This document shows, piece by piece, positions 18,434 through 27,136 of a DNA stretch of 64,000 nucleotides. The stretch is from NCBI GenBank assembly GCA_024742695.1, contig JANSXY010000001.1, forward strand, positions 1-64,000. The letters run 5' to 3'. Every line of letters starts with the position of its first letter. The first letter of the stretch is position 1. The notes below the pieces were generated by a model, which was given only the letters and a program-made list of their open reading frames with translations, was not told the DNA's origin and searched no databases. A program made the position numbers and the translations under genes. Origin of the DNA: Paracoccaceae bacterium. Lineage in GTDB: Bacteria; Pseudomonadota; Alphaproteobacteria; Rhodobacterales; Rhodobacteraceae.

Positions 18434-19410
18434 CCCCGCAAGAAATGGAAGCCCGCATCGTCCGATACGGCGACCTGCGCCCCTGCAGGACCGCCTTTAT
18501 CGATGCCCACACGCCGGGATCGAACCAGAAGGAAAACTTTACGATCATCGGTGGGGGTGTTTCCGAAAGCCCCGATCAGCATGTGCATATCCGCGAGACG
18601 CCCGGCTTCAACATCGGCGCGGCCGGCCAACCGCCGAAGTGCCGCAACTCGCTCCATTCCCACCGGACGGCAGAGGTGTTCTTCGTCCTCAAGGGCCGCT
18701 GGCGCTTCTTCTGGGGGCGCTGGGGCACCGCGGGCGAGGTGGTGCTGGACGAAGGCGACATCTTCAACATTCCCACCGGCATCTTCCGCGGGTTCGAGAA
18801 CATCGGCACCGACTACGGAATGATCATGGCGGTTCTCGGCGGCGACGATGCCGGCGGCGGCGTGATCTGGGCGCCGCAGGTGATCGAGGACGCGCGTGAC
18901 CACGGCCTCGTCCTCGGCGCGAACGGCAAGCTCTACGACACCAAGAAGGGCGAGGCGCTTCCGCAGGGCGTCGCACCCATGCCGCTCCTGACCAACGAGG
19001 AGTTGAAGGCCTTCCCGGAACCGACCACGGCCGAGGTGATCCCGAACCACGTCGCCCGCTACTGGGACTTGATGGCGCTGTCGGACAAGAAGCCCGCCCT
19101 CGTGATCGGCGAGAACGGCAAGCTCCACGACCGGCCGGGCTTCGAGGTGGGCTTCATCTCGCGCGGGTCCGCGACTGAGGAAATGCACGTCCACGACCGC
19201 CCCTCCGTCCTGATGCCGATGCGCGGCTACTGGCGCCTGAAGTGGGATGGTCCCGACGGTGCCGGGGAGGCGACGTTGAATCCAGGCGATACCTGCCTCG
19301 TCCCCGCGGGGCTCAGCCACACTGTGGTGCCGGCGATGACCGGCGAGGCCAGCCTCTATCACGTCGTCGGCACCAACGATCCGGCAGGGCTGACGGGGCG
19401 ACTGCTATGA
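18430..19410 (+). CDS. bicupin protein
   Basis: The 326-residue protein has two cupin barrels. Domain 1 carries a good first motif (NSLHSHRTAEVFFVLKG: HxH and Glu), but in its second motif (IPTGIFRGFENIG) Arg occupies the usual His position. Domain 2 has MHVHDRPSVLMPMRG, with Ser where Glu is expected, but keeps the His in LVPAGLSHTVVP. Each barrel thus lacks one of the four standard metal ligands. Bicupins include dioxygenases, isomerases and decarboxylases, and the altered sites make the activity unpredictable. ATGA overlaps join it to both neighbours. Confidence 0.8.
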   Translation: MTPQEMEARIVRYGDLRPCRTAFIDAHTPGSNQKENFTIIGGGVSESPDQHVHIRETPGFNIGAAGQPPKCRNSLHSHRTAEVFFVLKGRWRFFWGRWGTAGEVVLDEGDIFNIPTGIFRGFENIGTDYGMIMAVLGGDDAGGGVIWAPQVIEDARDHGLVLGANGKLYDTKKGEALPQGVAPMPLLTNEELKAFPEPTTAEVIPNHVARYWDLMALSDKKPALVIGENGKLHDRPGFEVGFISRGSATEEMHVHDRPSVLMPMRGYWRLKWDGPDGAGEATLNPGDTCLVPAGLSHTVVPAMTGEASLYHVVGTNDPAGLTGRLL

Positions 19411-20534
19411 CCGGGCTTCTGGCGACCCACGTCGGCTCCCTCCCGCGGCCGCAGGCGGTGGTCGATTTCCTCTTCGCGCGGGAACGCGGCGAGGCGTACG
19501 ACCCCGCTGCCTTCGACGCCTGCATGACGGCCGCAGTTGCGGAAAACGTCCGCCGCCAGGTGGAGGCCGGGATCGACATCGTCTCCGACGGTGAATGTTC
19601 GAAGATCAGCTACGCCACCTACGTGAAGGACCGCTACACCGGCTTCGCGGGCGACAGCCCGCGCAACGCGCCCGCGGACCTGAAGCTTTACCCGTCGTTC
19701 CTCGACCGCATCGCGCGGTCGGGAGGCACGCCCCAATACGCGCGGCCGCAATGCGTGGGGCCGGTGGAGTCAAAGGGGCAGGGCGAGTTGCAGAAGGACA
19801 TCGCCAACCTCAAGGCCGCGATGGCTGCACATGGCGCGATGCGCGGGTTCATGAACGCGGCCTCGCCTGGCGTGATCTCGCTCTTCCTGCAGAACGCCTA
19901 CTACACCGATCGCGCGGCCTATCTGGCCGCGCTTGCCGAGGCGATGCGCGAGGAATACCGCACGATCCTCGACGCCGGGCTCGACCTGCAGCTCGACTGC
20001 CCCGATCTCGCGCTGTCGCGGCACATGCTGTTCACCGATCTCGACGACGACGCGTTCTTGAAGGTCGCCGCGACCCATGTCGAGGCGCTGGAACGCGCGC
20101 TCGACGGCCTGCCGACGGACCGGGTGCGGCTGCACATCTGCTGGGGCAACTACGAGGGCCCGCATGTCTGCGACATCGGGATGGAGAAGGTCTTTGCCCT
20201 GCTGATGCGGGTGCCGGCGCGCTATGTCCTGTTCGAGACGGCGAACCCCCGCCATGGCCATGAATGGACGGTGTTCCGCGACCGGGCAGCGGAGATTCCG
20301 GCCGACAAGGTGCTGATCCCCGGCGCGGTGGACACGACGACGAACTTCGTCGAACACCCCGACCTCGTTGCGCAAAGGCTTGAACGGTTCACCGCCATCG
20401 TCGGCCCCGACCGGGTGATCGCCGGCAGCGACTGCGGCTTTGGCACCTTCGCGGGCTTCGGCGCGGTCGACCCGGAGATCGCCTGGGCCAAGCTCGCGAC
20501 ACTCAAGGAGGGCGCGCGTCGCGTCGCCGCCTGA
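19407..20534 (+). CDS. cobalamin-independent methionine synthase-like zinc protein
   Basis: The 375-residue protein matches the C-terminal MetE / UroD-like barrel family. It opens LATHVGSLPRP, characteristic of YxjG/MetE-like and epoxyalkane:CoM transferase relatives. Zinc ligands are visible as H243 and C245 (RLHICWGNY) and C343 (AGSDCGFG); E277 (FETANPR) is a candidate fourth. Such proteins activate a thiol(ate) for methyl or alkyl transfer. The N-terminal folate-related half of MetE is absent, so it is not a housekeeping methionine synthase. In this cluster it may move a methyl or alkyl group, or act on a C-S bond; that is inference. Confidence 0.85.
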   Translation: MTGLLATHVGSLPRPQAVVDFLFARERGEAYDPAAFDACMTAAVAENVRRQVEAGIDIVSDGECSKISYATYVKDRYTGFAGDSPRNAPADLKLYPSFLDRIARSGGTPQYARPQCVGPVESKGQGELQKDIANLKAAMAAHGAMRGFMNAASPGVISLFLQNAYYTDRAAYLAALAEAMREEYRTILDAGLDLQLDCPDLALSRHMLFTDLDDDAFLKVAATHVEALERALDGLPTDRVRLHICWGNYEGPHVCDIGMEKVFALLMRVPARYVLFETANPRHGHEWTVFRDRAAEIPADKVLIPGAVDTTTNFVEHPDLVAQRLERFTAIVGPDRVIAGSDCGFGTFAGFGAVDPEIAWAKLATLKEGARRVAA

Positions 20535-21220
20535 TGCTGCCTTTGGTCCTGATCCCCGGCATGATGTGCGACGCGCGGATGTGGGGCGGCCTTCCCGCCG
20601 CGCTGCATCCGCACAGGGTGATCCACGCCCTGCCGACCGGGGGCGAGACGATGGCGGAAATCGCGCAGGCCATCCTGGCCGACGCGCCCCAGCGCTTCGC
20701 GCTGGCGGGCCTGTCGATGGGCGGGATCGTCGCGATGGAAATGCTGGCCCAGGCCCCGGACCGGATTGCGCGGCTCGCCCTTCTGGATACGAACCCTCTG
20801 GCGGAACGGGCCGAGTTGCAGGCGCGCCGGAAACTGCAGATCGACCGCGCATTGGCGGGCGACCTCGCGGGAGTTATGCGGGACGAAATGAAGCCGAACT
20901 ACCTCGCCGATGCGACCGACGGCGCGGTTCTCGACTTGTGCATGGACATGGCTCTGTCGTTGGGGCCGGAGGTGTTTTGCCGCCAGTCGCTAGCCCTGCG
21001 AGACCGCAATGACCGGACCGCGGCGCTGGCGGCCTTCACCGGCCCCGCGCTGGTGTTGATGGGGGCGGAGGACCGGCTTTGCCCACGCGACCGGCACGAT
21101 CTGATGCATGGCCTGATGCCGCAGTCGCGGCTCGTCGTCGTCGAAGGCGCAGGCCACCTGCCGCCGCTCGAACGGCCCGCCGAAACCCTTCTCGCGTTCA
21201 AGGACTGGCTTTCCCGATGA
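20534..21220 (+). CDS. alpha/beta-hydrolase
   Basis: The 228-residue single-domain alpha/beta hydrolase starts MLPLVLIPGMMCDARMW (oxyanion strand). The nucleophile elbow is GLSMG, the acid residue is in LMGAEDRLCP, and the base is His in VVEGAGHLPPLE. The triad is therefore complete. It probably hydrolyses an ester, lactone or C-C bond in the pathway. It starts in TGATG overlap with the MetE-like gene and ends in ATGA overlap with the RraA-like gene. Confidence 0.85.
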   Translation: MLPLVLIPGMMCDARMWGGLPAALHPHRVIHALPTGGETMAEIAQAILADAPQRFALAGLSMGGIVAMEMLAQAPDRIARLALLDTNPLAERAELQARRKLQIDRALAGDLAGVMRDEMKPNYLADATDGAVLDLCMDMALSLGPEVFCRQSLALRDRNDRTAALAAFTGPALVLMGAEDRLCPRDRHDLMHGLMPQSRLVVVEGAGHLPPLERPAETLLAFKDWLSR

Positions 21221-21912
21221 TCGACACCGCGCTTCTCGACCTGCTTCGCCGCGTGGATACCCCCACCGTCTGCAACGCCATCGAGGTGGTGGAAGGTCGG
21301 CGCGGCTTTGCCCGCTTCACCCGCGGCATGATGGTCTGCACCGAACCGGGCCGGTCCGTCGTGGGCTTCGCCGCGACCGCGCAGATCGCCGCGCTCGCCC
21401 CGCCGACCGAGGCGCCCGAGGTGATCCGCGCCCGCCGCATGGCCTATTACAGGGCGATGCACGACGCGCCGAAACCCTCCGTCGCCGTGGTCGAGGATCT
21501 CGATTTCCCGAACTGCATCGGAGCCTACTGGGGCGAGATAAACACCACCGTCCACAAGGGCTTCGGCATGTCGGGGGCGCTGACGAACGGCGTGACCCGC
21601 GACCTCGGCGACCTGCCCGAAGGATTCCCTGTGATAGCTGGCAGCATCGGCCCGAGCCACGGCTTCGTTCACGTCCGCAGCATCGGCCAGCCGGTGCGGA
21701 TTTTCGGCCTCGAAGTGGCGCAGGGCGACCTCGTCCATGCCGACCGGCACGGCGCGCTGGTCGTGCCGCCGGAAGTGGTGGCCGGCCTCGCGGCCGCGAT
21801 CCGCAAGTTACAGGCGACCGAGCGCCTCGTTCTCGACCCGGCCCGCGCACCGGGTTTCGACTTCGCCGCCTTCGAAGCAGCATGGGCAGAGTTCGAAAGG
21901 GCGCGGACCTAG
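21217..21912 (+). CDS. RraA-like / 4-hydroxy-4-methyl-2-oxoglutarate aldolase family
   Basis: The 231-residue protein is of the RraA/HMG aldolase superfamily. The G-A-L-T-N-G-V-T-R-D segment matches the GxxTxGxxRD pattern, where Arg and Asp bind pyruvate-like substrate and metal, and HADRHGALVVPPEV is the usual C-terminal strand. Class II pyruvate aldolases of this family split 4-hydroxy-2-oxo acids. As last gene of the operon it could carry out a retro-aldol or decarboxylation step giving a central metabolite. RraA proper, the RNase E inhibitor, is shorter and in other contexts. Confidence 0.85.
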   Translation: MIDTALLDLLRRVDTPTVCNAIEVVEGRRGFARFTRGMMVCTEPGRSVVGFAATAQIAALAPPTEAPEVIRARRMAYYRAMHDAPKPSVAVVEDLDFPNCIGAYWGEINTTVHKGFGMSGALTNGVTRDLGDLPEGFPVIAGSIGPSHGFVHVRSIGQPVRIFGLEVAQGDLVHADRHGALVVPPEVVAGLAAAIRKLQATERLVLDPARAPGFDFAAFEAAWAEFERART

Positions 21913-22409
21913 CCGACTGCTGCGGCAGGCAGGCCCGCGTCCGCAAGCTGCTCCCAAGGATCGGATCCACTGCCCCATGCCCCTGCGGAGAGGGCCGGCG
22001 AGGTGGCCGTGAAACCCCACGTGCGGCCACCCGCCCCCTTACTTACCTGACGACCGCAGTCTCGCATACTGTCACAGCCAGTGCCTCGACTCGACAAGAA
22101 CGGCGAAGCCGTCGTGGCTGCTACACGGAAGAAGAGAAGAAACGTCCGATACGAAGAAGAGCGAGGTCCGAGTTGAGCGGTTCACGACTGTCGGCGTTGG
22201 GCCGATCATGACGGTTGATGCTGCATCGGCGGGGGTCCGGAACGTCCGCAAGCCGGTCGCTCATGTTCGAGGGCGCCAACGACGGTTCCGGTCGTGGTTG
22301 GACGTTCATCAAGATAGCACCGATCCACCGCTTCGAGCCGTTTGCGGGCGCCATGCCCAATGCCGGGCGCGCGGCGGTTGATGCAGCGATCCGGGGTTCG
22401 ACAAGCTGT
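21913..22409. other. gap of about 500 bases with repeat copy B
   Basis: No gene was found. Copy B of the dispersed repeat occupies 22244-22348. Short frames flanking it are Arg/Ser-rich and have no domain. It may be relic DNA of a mobile element. Confidence 0.6.
22244..22348 (+). repeat. dispersed ~105-bp repeat, copy B
   Basis: The copy starts GTCCGCAAGCCGGTCGC, keeps GGGCGCCAACGACGG, and ends with TTCATCAAGATAGCACCGAT. It is aligned with copies A (7376-7480) and C (49907-50010). The conserved frame could encode FIKIAPIHRFEP. Confidence 0.65.
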
Positions 22410-23291
22410 TCACAATAGCGGACGGACCCAGTCGGCGAGCGGTTTCGCCAGCGGGTGGTGGGGGCCGCGGGGCAGCACCGCCACATAGTCCACCATGATC
22501 GGGCGCGGGGTGTCGATCGTCACGACGCGGCCCGAGTCGATCTCGTCGCGCGCGAGGCTCTCGGTGAAGAGCGTGGCGCCGATGCCTTCGCGGACCGCTT
22601 CGAGCAGCAAGTTGGGGCTTCCGATCCGGGCCTGCCTGAGGCGGGCCACGTCAAGCCCGCAGGTGCGCATCAGCCTGAGTTTGAGTTCCATGCCGTCGTG
22701 CCAGAGCCATGGAAGGTCTTCCGGCCGCCTTCCATGTTCGGCCACGAGCGCGGGCGCCGCAATCGCCACGCCGCGAACCCGCTTGAGATGGATGGTGTCC
22801 AGCGCATGGTCGGTGCTTTCGTCTCGCACATTGGGGTGGCGCGAGCGGATGCCGATATCAAGACCCTCCGCCACCAGGTCCACGTAGGCGCGCGTCGGCG
22901 CCAGCGAAATCTCGGCGCCGGGATGGCGCAGCCAGAAGTCCTTGAGATTGGGAACGATGACACGCTCGGCCATGAAGGGAGAGCAGGTCACGCGCAGCCC
23001 ACGGGTGCTGGCGCCCGCGCGGGTCTGGACGATCTCGTCGCTGATCGCGGAGAAAGCGGCGGTGAGCGTGCGGGCCAACCGCTGGCCCGCGCCGGTGAGC
23101 ACCACCTGTCTGCCCTGCCGCGTTGCCAGGCTCACGCCCAGTTCTTTCTCGAGCGCGCGAACCTGTTGGGCCACGGCGGCATGGGTCACGTTGAGCGCGC
23201 GGGCAGCGCCCGCAAAGCTACCCGCCCGGGCCGTGGCCTCGAAAGCGCGAAGCGCCGTGAGCGAGGGCAGGCTGCGCCAGTCAAGCAACAT
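22410..23291 (-). CDS. LysR-family regulator (GcvA-like)
   Basis: The 293-residue LTTR has winged helix SLTALRAFEATARAGSFAGA followed by VTHAAVAQQVRALEKELGVS, the GcvA/AmpR-type helix-turn-helix. A standard effector domain follows (GLRVTCSPFMAERVIVPNL). It is divergent from the GNAT acetyltransferase gene with about 100 bp between starts, so it probably controls that gene. The effector is unknown. Confidence 0.9.
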   Translation of the reverse strand: MLLDWRSLPSLTALRAFEATARAGSFAGAARALNVTHAAVAQQVRALEKELGVSLATRQGRQVVLTGAGQRLARTLTAAFSAISDEIVQTRAGASTRGLRVTCSPFMAERVIVPNLKDFWLRHPGAEISLAPTRAYVDLVAEGLDIGIRSRHPNVRDESTDHALDTIHLKRVRGVAIAAPALVAEHGRRPEDLPWLWHDGMELKLRLMRTCGLDVARLRQARIGSPNLLLEAVREGIGATLFTESLARDEIDSGRVVTIDTPRPIMVDYVAVLPRGPHHPLAKPLADWVRPLL

Positions 23292-23391
23292 GATAGCTCA
23301 CCTTTCTTCCCAAAATCATTCCTGACTACCTCCTTTCGCGCGGCATGGGCTAGCTTTTTCGACAAGCAACCGCCACCGCAGAGGCCCTCAG

Positions 23392-24009
23392 ATGACCACA
23401 GCCACCCAAGCCGGCGTGCCCCGCCCAACCGGCCCCGAAATCGGAAGCGATATCCCCGGGGCAGGTATCGACGTGCCCTGTTTGCCCGGCTACGTGGCCA
23501 GAACGTTCCGCTCGGTCGCCGAGATTCCGCGCGAAACGGCCAATGCCTTCATGCTTGAATACATCGCGACCCAGGCCGAGATCTATGAACGGGTCAATGG
23601 CGAACCGGTGGACGGGGCCGCGCATATCGCGGGGTTCTGGGCGAGCATGGAAAGGGTTCTGCCCCCGCAAGGCAGCTATTATCTCGTTTGGTCCGAGCAA
23701 GGCGGGCTCGTGGGCATGGGCGCCCTGCGCCGGGTCGATCAAACCACCGGCGAGATGAAGCATCTCTACGTCCGTCCGGAGGCGCGCGGCACGGGGCTTG
23801 GACGCTGGCTTGTCGAGCAAAGGATACGCGACGCCCGGTCGATGGGGCTCAAGACCCTCATCGCCGACACGTTGCGCGGCAACGTCGAAATGCCCGCGCT
23901 TTACTCGAAGCTCGGGTTCGTGGAGACACCGCCCAATCAGCTTGGGGCTGCCGTGAACCTCATGCCGCATGTCGCCGCCGCTCTGCATTTCTTCCGAAAG
24001 AAGCTGTGA
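23392..24009 (+). CDS. GNAT-family N-acetyltransferase
   Basis: The 205-residue GNAT has the acetyl-CoA-binding motif A region HLYVRPEARGTGLGRWLVEQ (R-x-x-G-x-G/A) and the later LIADTLRGNVEMPALYSKLG motif B. It should transfer an acetyl group to an amine of an unidentified small molecule or protein. It is divergent from the LysR gene at 22410, which is the likely regulator. The C-terminal FFRKKL ends just before a deletion scar (24086-24199). Confidence 0.85.
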   Translation: MTTATQAGVPRPTGPEIGSDIPGAGIDVPCLPGYVARTFRSVAEIPRETANAFMLEYIATQAEIYERVNGEPVDGAAHIAGFWASMERVLPPQGSYYLVWSEQGGLVGMGALRRVDQTTGEMKHLYVRPEARGTGLGRWLVEQRIRDARSMGLKTLIADTLRGNVEMPALYSKLGFVETPPNQLGAAVNLMPHVAAALHFFRKKL

Positions 24010-24085
24010 CCGGCCTGCTGCAGTGCCCTGGCAGGCTGTGCGCCAGACACGCAAGGCAGCCCGCCTTGTACGCCTGGCGGCCGGT

Positions 24086-24196
24086 TCAGGCGACGCCCAG
24101 ATACTGGCCGAAGCGCCGTTTGCCGAACATGCGGCGGTGCTCCGAAGGGGACAGGCCCGACTTGCGCTTGAAGACGCGGCGGAACGAGGCGGGATT
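24086..24196 (-). pseudogene. AraC/GlxA-family regulator, last 36 residues only
   Basis: The minus strand reads NPASFRRVFKRKSGLSPSEH, then RRMFGKRRFGQYLGVA and a stop at 24086. That is the second helix-turn-helix of an AraC-type (GlxA-like) regulator. A TGA lies immediately upstream at 24197-24199, and the remaining ~280 residues are absent. It abuts the fragment of an FAD-dependent oxidase on the other strand, consistent with one deletion across a divergent gene pair. Too short for gene prediction by length. Confidence 0.75.
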
Positions 24197-24198
24197 TC

Positions 24199-24900
24199 AT
24201 GGAAGCGGCCCCCGAGGACATCAGCTCGCTCGCCTTCTTCTGGACCGTCCCGCGCCACGAGGCTTTCCCGCGGGAGATCCGGGGGCGGCAGGTGTTTCTT
24301 TACGCTGCGCTTCATGCAGGGGCGGTCGCCGAGGGCGAGGCAGCGACCGCGGCCCTCCGGAGCATCGGGGCACCGATCCTCGGCATGTCCGGCCCCGGAC
24401 CCTACTGCGCATTGCAATCGGGCTTCGATCCGTTCTTCACGCGCGGGCCGGTACATGCCGAACTTCATGCCTACTGGAAGTCGCTCTATCTCGCCCAGTT
24501 GGCGGATGCGCATATCGACCGGATGGTCGAGACGGCGCGCAGCTTGCCGACCGAGCAGTGCCTGATCGCGCTGTGGCATCTCGGCGGCGCCATGGCGCGG
24601 GTGCCGGAGGACGCGACCGCCTTCGGCAAGCGAAATGCGCCCTATATGCTGAGCTTCGACAGCTGCTGGACCGACAGGGCGCTGAGCGATGTCGTCATCG
24701 ACTGGACGCGGGCCCAGGTGGCGGCGGCGCAGCCCTGTGCGGCGGGCGGGCTCTATCTCGACTTCCCCGGTGTCGGCGAGGCTTCGGAGGCACTCATCCG
24801 CGAGGCCTATGGCCCGAACTATGACCGTCACTCCGAGATCAAGCGCCGCCATGATCCCGGGAACCTGTTCCGCATCAACCAGAACATCGCCCCTGCCTGA
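24199..24900 (+). pseudogene. BBE-type FAD-linked oxidoreductase, C-terminal fragment
   Basis: The 233 residues correspond to the C-terminal half of berberine-bridge-enzyme-like FAD oxidases. They end with the diagnostic NYDRHSEIKRRHDPGNLFRI followed by NQNI. The FAD-binding N-terminal domain (about 220 residues) is missing, so the fragment should be inactive even if translated. The 5' end coincides with the break of the AraC fragment on the opposite strand. Confidence 0.8.
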
Positions 24901-25147
24901 TCACCGGGCCCGCAAGACCGCTCGACAAGGAGGCGTCAAGCGGCCGACCCCGTCGTGAAACCGGCCAACCTTCCTGCGATTGCTCCGTCCGCCAGCCCGA
25001 CACGGGAGGACAAGGGCGCAAACGGACGCACCCATGCTGCCCGCGCCAACGCCGGCACGACGGGGTTCGCGAATGATAGTCGTCGACTTCCGGAAAGGGT
25101 GTGTGTCATCGTCCCTCGACGGAATGGCACCGGGAGGAGGCGGGACG

Positions 25148-25537
25148 ATGGACGTGAAACGGATTGAAGGTATGGCGGCCGACTACACGGCGGCCTGGAA
25201 CTCGAAATCGGCGGAGGCCGTCGCGTCCTTCTATGCGGAAGATGGCGAGATCATCATCAATCGGGGAGAGCCGTGGACAGGGCGCTCAAGGGTTCGGGAC
25301 ATGGCGGCCGGTTTCTACGCCGACGTTCCCGACCTTTCGCTGACATGCGATGACGTTCGCTGTTCGGGCAATCACGTGATCTATGTCTGGACCTTCACGG
25401 GGCATGACGCGAAGACAGGCAACCCCTTGAGAATACGCGGATGGGAAGAATGGGATCTGGATGACGATTTCAAGGTTCGCGCGTCACGCGGCTGGTTCGA
25501 TGCGCAGGACTATGGCCGGCAGGCCGCCGGCCTGTGA
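25148..25537 (+). CDS. SnoaL/DUF4440-like NTF2-fold small protein
   Basis: The 129-residue single NTF2-like domain begins VKRIEGMAADYTAAWNSKSA, with EDGEIIINRG and a C-terminal VRASRGWFDAQDY strand. Small proteins of this fold act as dehydratases, isomerases or unknown binding proteins. GGAGGCGGG precedes the ATG at 25148. No co-transcribed partner is visible. Function unknown. Confidence 0.8.
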   Translation: MDVKRIEGMAADYTAAWNSKSAEAVASFYAEDGEIIINRGEPWTGRSRVRDMAAGFYADVPDLSLTCDDVRCSGNHVIYVWTFTGHDAKTGNPLRIRGWEEWDLDDDFKVRASRGWFDAQDYGRQAAGL

Positions 25538-25790
25538 CGGAGATGCGATGACCCGGTGATCTCCGCGCCATCCCCCCGGGCGTTGGGAAGACGGGCACCC
25601 TTGCGAGGCGGCATCCGCCGCGCCCGATCCCCGAGCCAAGGGGGCGCCGGGTCGCGGAACCCCGGCAGGCCCGCGATCCCCGCCGCATCGGCACGGCGGA
25701 CGACCGTTCCGGCGGCCGGTGCCGAATGCCGGGGGCCGAACAGGCCCGGCGCTTCGGTTTCAGGGCAACGTTCCATCGCTTCGATACCCG

Positions 25791-26189
25791 CTAGCGAAGA
25801 ACGTGGACGGGGCACTGCGCATGCCGGACGACACGGGCCGCCGTGGAGCCGATGAAGTAATCCGACAGGCCGGGCCGGTGCGACGAGACGACAATGCAGT
25901 CGACGGCGTGGGCTTCGGCCCAATCGAGGATCGAATTGGCCGAGTGGCCGGAAATGACGTGGGTCTCGATCTCCTTGTCGGTGAATTCGCTTTTCAGTTC
26001 CGCCGCGACCTCCGCGAGGTTCTTTGCCGCGAGATCGGAGGGCAGGGCGACGTAGGCGGGAACCGTTTCGAGGACGGCCAGCACGGAAATCTTTCCGCCC
26101 GGGGCCAGAAGCTTTCGCGTGACGGTCAATGCCTGCCCGTAGGCGCCGACGTGTTCGGGGGCAACCGGGATCAGAATGTGGTTGTACAT
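25791..26189 (-). CDS. universal stress protein (UspA family)
   Basis: The 132-residue protein has the Rossmann-like Usp fold (MYNHILIPVAPEHVG at the N terminus). The C-terminal nucleotide-binding pattern SSHRPGLSDYFIGSTAARVV includes the G-S-T-A loop. ATP-type UspA proteins respond to growth arrest and oxygen limitation. An FNR-like box lies 52 bp upstream of the start (26241-26254), suggesting induction under low oxygen or nitric oxide. It is followed upstream on the same strand by a phasin-like gene. Confidence 0.9.
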   Translation of the reverse strand: MYNHILIPVAPEHVGAYGQALTVTRKLLAPGGKISVLAVLETVPAYVALPSDLAAKNLAEVAAELKSEFTDKEIETHVISGHSANSILDWAEAHAVDCIVVSSHRPGLSDYFIGSTAARVVRHAQCPVHVLR

Positions 26190-26240
26190 CTTGGCCTCCT
26201 GTGTGCCCTGGAACGCTGGTATGCCGCGGGCCGAAGCGCC

Positions 26241-26254
26241 TTGATGCACGTCAA
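26241..26254. promoter_or_regulatory. FNR/NnrR-like box TTGATGCACGTCAA
   Basis: The TTGAT-N4-GTCAA dyad matches the FNR/CRP-superfamily pattern TTGA-N6-TCAA (FnrL consensus TTGAT-N4-ATCAA). It lies about 52 bp upstream of the universal stress gene start, which suits class II activation. Confidence 0.65.
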
Positions 26255-26451
26255 CCCCCGCCGGGTGTATCGCCCGTTGCCCGGACCCGGTCGCCGGCGA
26301 GGATCGGGCGCGCCGCCGCGGGGCGAGAGGTCGTGCAGGGCTGTTCACCCGGTTCGGGGTTGGGCCGCGATCGTCGCGCGCCGACAGACGAACCGGACGG
26401 GCCAGACCCGTCCGATGGCCGGACTGCCGGCCCGCGCCGACCGCCGCGAGC

Positions 26452-26805
26452 CTACAGCGGAATGTCGTCGTAGTCGCGGCGGCGACCGGACCCGACATCC
26501 GCGAAGACACCCTGCGACGCCGCGATCCCCAGTTGGTAAAAACGCATGGTCTCGGCCACATACTGCGCCACGGCCTTGCCCAGGTAGTCCGACTGAACCT
26601 GCACAAGCTCCATGGGCGACCTGCACGCCAGCGTGGCCTTCTGCGTCTCCAGGTTGCTTTCCAGCCGCTCGGTCATGAACCGGGCGCTTTCGGACACCAT
26701 GTCGATCCAGGCCGTCGCGATGGCCGGACTCGTGGCCCACAGGGCCGCCGCCGCGGCGGGCGTCTCGAGGCTGGTTCCGATCCGTTGCTGCCTTGTCGTT
26801 TTCAC
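26452..26805 (-). CDS. phasin-like small protein
   Basis: The 117-residue product starts with GTG at 26805, placed after GGAGATCACCAC. It is helical, with IATAWIDMVSESARFMTERL and MELVQVQSDYLGKAVAQYVA, which resembles phasin-family proteins that coat polyhydroxyalkanoate granules. Earlier in-frame starts would overlap the next gene. It lies 55 bases downstream of the 26861 gene on the same strand, so they may share a promoter. The family call rests on pattern only. Confidence 0.6.
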   Translation of the reverse strand: MKTTRQQRIGTSLETPAAAAALWATSPAIATAWIDMVSESARFMTERLESNLETQKATLACRSPMELVQVQSDYLGKAVAQYVAETMRFYQLGIAASQGVFADVGSGRRRDYDDIPL

Positions 26806-26860
26806 GTGGTGATCTCCTGCAAGAGGGTTTGCCCGTTTGCCGATCGGGGCGGCGCGTCGG

Positions 26861-27136
26861 TCACCGCGATCCTCGGGCGGCGTCCGGGTGTTCGGCAAGG
26901 AAGTGGCGAAGCGCCGCGAAGAGGTCGCGCGCGTGTGGCAGGTCGTCGGCATGCAGGGCCGCGCGAATGTCGTCGCACAGCATCTCGTGCACGCGCTGGG
27001 GGCCGTGATGCACATGCATCAGGTATTCTCCCAGCAGCGCGGCGTTGATCGTGGTGACATGCTCATGCTCTGCCAATGCCTCGATTTCCGCGCGGGTCAG
27101 CGCGGACATGTCCTCGATGTCGTCCAAAGAGATCAT
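26861..27136 (-). CDS. conserved-looking 91-aa protein of unknown function
   Basis: The short acidic and His-rich protein begins MISLDDIEDMSALTRAEIEA, with helix-rich EHVTTINAALLGEYLMHVHH. The ATG at 27136 follows AGGAGC. An FNR-like dyad sits 54 bp upstream. It heads a probable operon with the phasin-like gene. I do not recognise a named family; the composition suggests a small soluble helical protein. Confidence 0.65.
   Translation of the reverse strand: MISLDDIEDMSALTRAEIEALAEHEHVTTINAALLGEYLMHVHHGPQRVHEMLCDDIRAALHADDLPHARDLFAALRHFLAEHPDAARGSR

Noticed and set aside
19407-20534. Methionine synthase MetE
   Set aside because: Only the catalytic barrel is present (375 aa against about 750) and it sits in a catabolic operon, so a biosynthetic role is unlikely.
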